Made by a program: the position numbers and the translations under genes
Notes under the pieces: model-generated
What the model saw: only the letters and a program-made list of their open reading frames with translations
Databases searched by the model: none
What the model was told of the DNA's origin: nothing
Shown: positions 63,025 to 64,000 of the stretch, piece by piece
Numbering within the stretch: the first letter of the stretch is position 1
How the letters are laid out: each line of letters opens with the position of its first letter
Source: Borreliella chilensis
GTDB lineage: Bacteria; Spirochaetota; Spirochaetia; Borreliales; Borreliaceae
Direction of reading: 5' to 3'
NCBI GenBank assembly: GCA_000808095.1
Contig: CP009910.1
Span: 248,001-312,000, forward strand
Length of the DNA stretch: 64,000 nt

Positions 63025-64000
63025 CTAAATATAATTTAAAATTCTCTCCAACCTATTAAACCTTGAACCCTTAATGACAATAAAAACTGAAGGTTCTAAG
63101 CTTTTTAAAAAAAATTCAATAAATTTATCAAACTCATTAAAATAATATAAACATTTCTCAACTAAATTCTCAGAATCTCTAACATCTAAAAATTCTTCGC
63201 CAATTAAAAAAATTTTATCAAAATTCATTAAAACAGCTTCTTGAATCAAATCTTTGTGCGCTTTGTATGTAAATTCTCCAAGCTCCTTAAAAGATCCAAG
63301 AACTATAAATTTTCTATTTTGAATATTAAGATCTAAAATCATATTTTTCAAAGCCATAAAAGAACCCATATTGCCATTATAAGAATCATTTAAAATTAAA
63401 TACCCATTTCTTGTCAAAATTTCTGCCCTACCCTTTTGAAAATCAGTCTCAACAAGACCTTCTCTTATTTCTTTTTCTCTCATTCCTAAAAATAAGGCTA
63501 AATTAATACAACCTATGGCATTAAAAATATTATGCCTACCTAACAATAAAATAGAATACTCAAACCCTTTGTAAACAAAATCATAAGAAAATTTTCCTTC
63601 CAAAAAAGAAAATGATTTAATATTAAGATTTTCAAAATCAAAATAAACAATTTCAACATTTGGATTTTCGATTTTTGCTCTTTTTTCTAAATAAACACAA
63701 TAATCATTCATTTCGTTTACAACAAAGATTTCAATATTCTTACCAATTATTTTGCTCTTTTCAAAAGCAATGGCTTGTATCTCTTTGAAAGCTTGCATGT
63801 GTGCATAGCTTATATTAGTAATAATAACAATTTCTGGTTTTAAAATTTGAGATAAAAGATCCATTTCTCCAACATAACTGATCCCAACCTCAAAAACAGC
63901 GTATTCTTCATTTCCTTCTACCCGTAAAATACTAAGAGGAAGTCCAATGTCAGAATTTAAATTACCCCAAGTTTTGTAAGTCTTATATTTTTTCGAAAGT
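63025..64000 (-). CDS. murF: UDP-MurNAc-tripeptide-D-Ala-D-Ala ligase MurF (5' truncated by window edge)
   Basis: This cytoplasmic Mur ligase is cut off at the right edge. The frame is open upstream of the ATG at 63864, which is internal: the upstream codons read through GNLNSDIGLPLSIL and FEVGISYVGEMD, both MurF motifs. Later landmarks are ITNISYAHMQAF, HNIFNAIGCI and NDSYNGNMGS. About 325 residues are visible of an expected 450-470. MurF adds D-Ala-D-Ala to finish the wall precursor; mraY follows after 17 bases. Confidence 0.95.
   Translation of the reverse strand, partial: LSKKYKTYKTWGNLNSDIGLPLSILRVEGNEEYAVFEVGISYVGEMDLLSQILKPEIVIITNISYAHMQAFKEIQAIAFEKSKIIGKNIEIFVVNEMNDYCVYLEKRAKIENPNVEIVYFDFENLNIKSFSFLEGKFSYDFVYKGFEYSILLLGRHNIFNAIGCINLALFLGMREKEIREGLVETDFQKGRAEILTRNGYLILNDSYNGNMGSFMALKNMILDLNIQNRKFIVLGSFKELGEFTYKAHKDLIQEAVLMNFDKIFLIGEEFLDVRDSENLVEKCLYYFNEFDKFIEFFLKSLEPSVFIVIKGSRFNRLERILNYI

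Overview
The window is an AT-rich spirochaete chromosome segment that matches the core chromosome of a Lyme-disease Borrelia (Borreliella burgdorferi sensu lato). The evidence is the gene order, the protein sequences, and a periplasmic-flagellum gene set containing flbB, flbD and the spirochaete FlgE. From memory, the order corresponds to BB0243-BB0304 of strain B31. I cannot fix the species. All identifications rest on reading motifs and on gene order; no database search was run.

Layout. 1-2580: the 3' end of glpD (+), a hairpin terminator, then a minus-strand M23 peptidase / bactofilin / YaaR-like cluster. 2775-9319: plus-strand housekeeping genes (rdgB, pepF, pcs, a DedA protein, tRNA-Leu(GAG), leuS). 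9334-14046: an RND/MMPL-type exporter (+) whose 3' end overlaps lon (-). 14323-17611: recJ, an M23 peptidase and rpsU (+). 17648-23984: ftsK, uppP, a lytic transglycosylase and an acidic membrane protein (-). 24187-27396: a TPR protein (+), a LysM/M23 peptidase (-) and lepB (+). 27427-64000: an unbroken minus-strand run of about 36.5 kb. Read in the direction of transcription, this run starts with murF, mraY, ftsW, ftsQ, ftsA, ftsZ, a TPR lipoprotein, dprA and hslVU. It continues with the large flagellar operon: flgB, flgC, fliE, fliF, fliG, fliH, fliI, fliJ, flbB, fliK, flgD, flgE, flbD, motA, motB, fliL, fliM, fliN, fliO, fliP, fliQ, fliR, flhB, flhA, flhF, flhG. It ends with a membrane protein, a FapA-like protein, two small proteins and a lid-less DnaK homologue.

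How the genes work together. The right half couples cell-wall precursor synthesis and division (murF to ftsZ) to construction of the periplasmic flagellum: basal body, export gate, rotor, stator, hook and the FlhF/FlhG number-and-position system. The left half supplies wall-remodelling enzymes (three M23 peptidases, one SLT transglycosylase, bactofilin, UppP), proteases (Lon, HslUV, PepF), translation genes (LeuRS, tRNA-Leu, S21) and phosphatidylcholine synthesis.

Most of the window is conserved core genome. No insertion sequence, prophage or CRISPR array is visible, and no gene-free stretch exceeds 300 bases; the longest is 14047-14322. The strongest unexpected signal is the small two-helix membrane protein at 31648-32115, whose orthologue has been described as an atypical Hfq. 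Its C-terminal tail closely resembles the FliG-binding tail of FliF. Other points of interest are a non-canonical NPEH cleavage motif in FlhB, a large insertion in RecJ, conserved lysinoalanine cross-link residues in FlgE, and a concentration of TTG/GTG starts in the flagellar operon.
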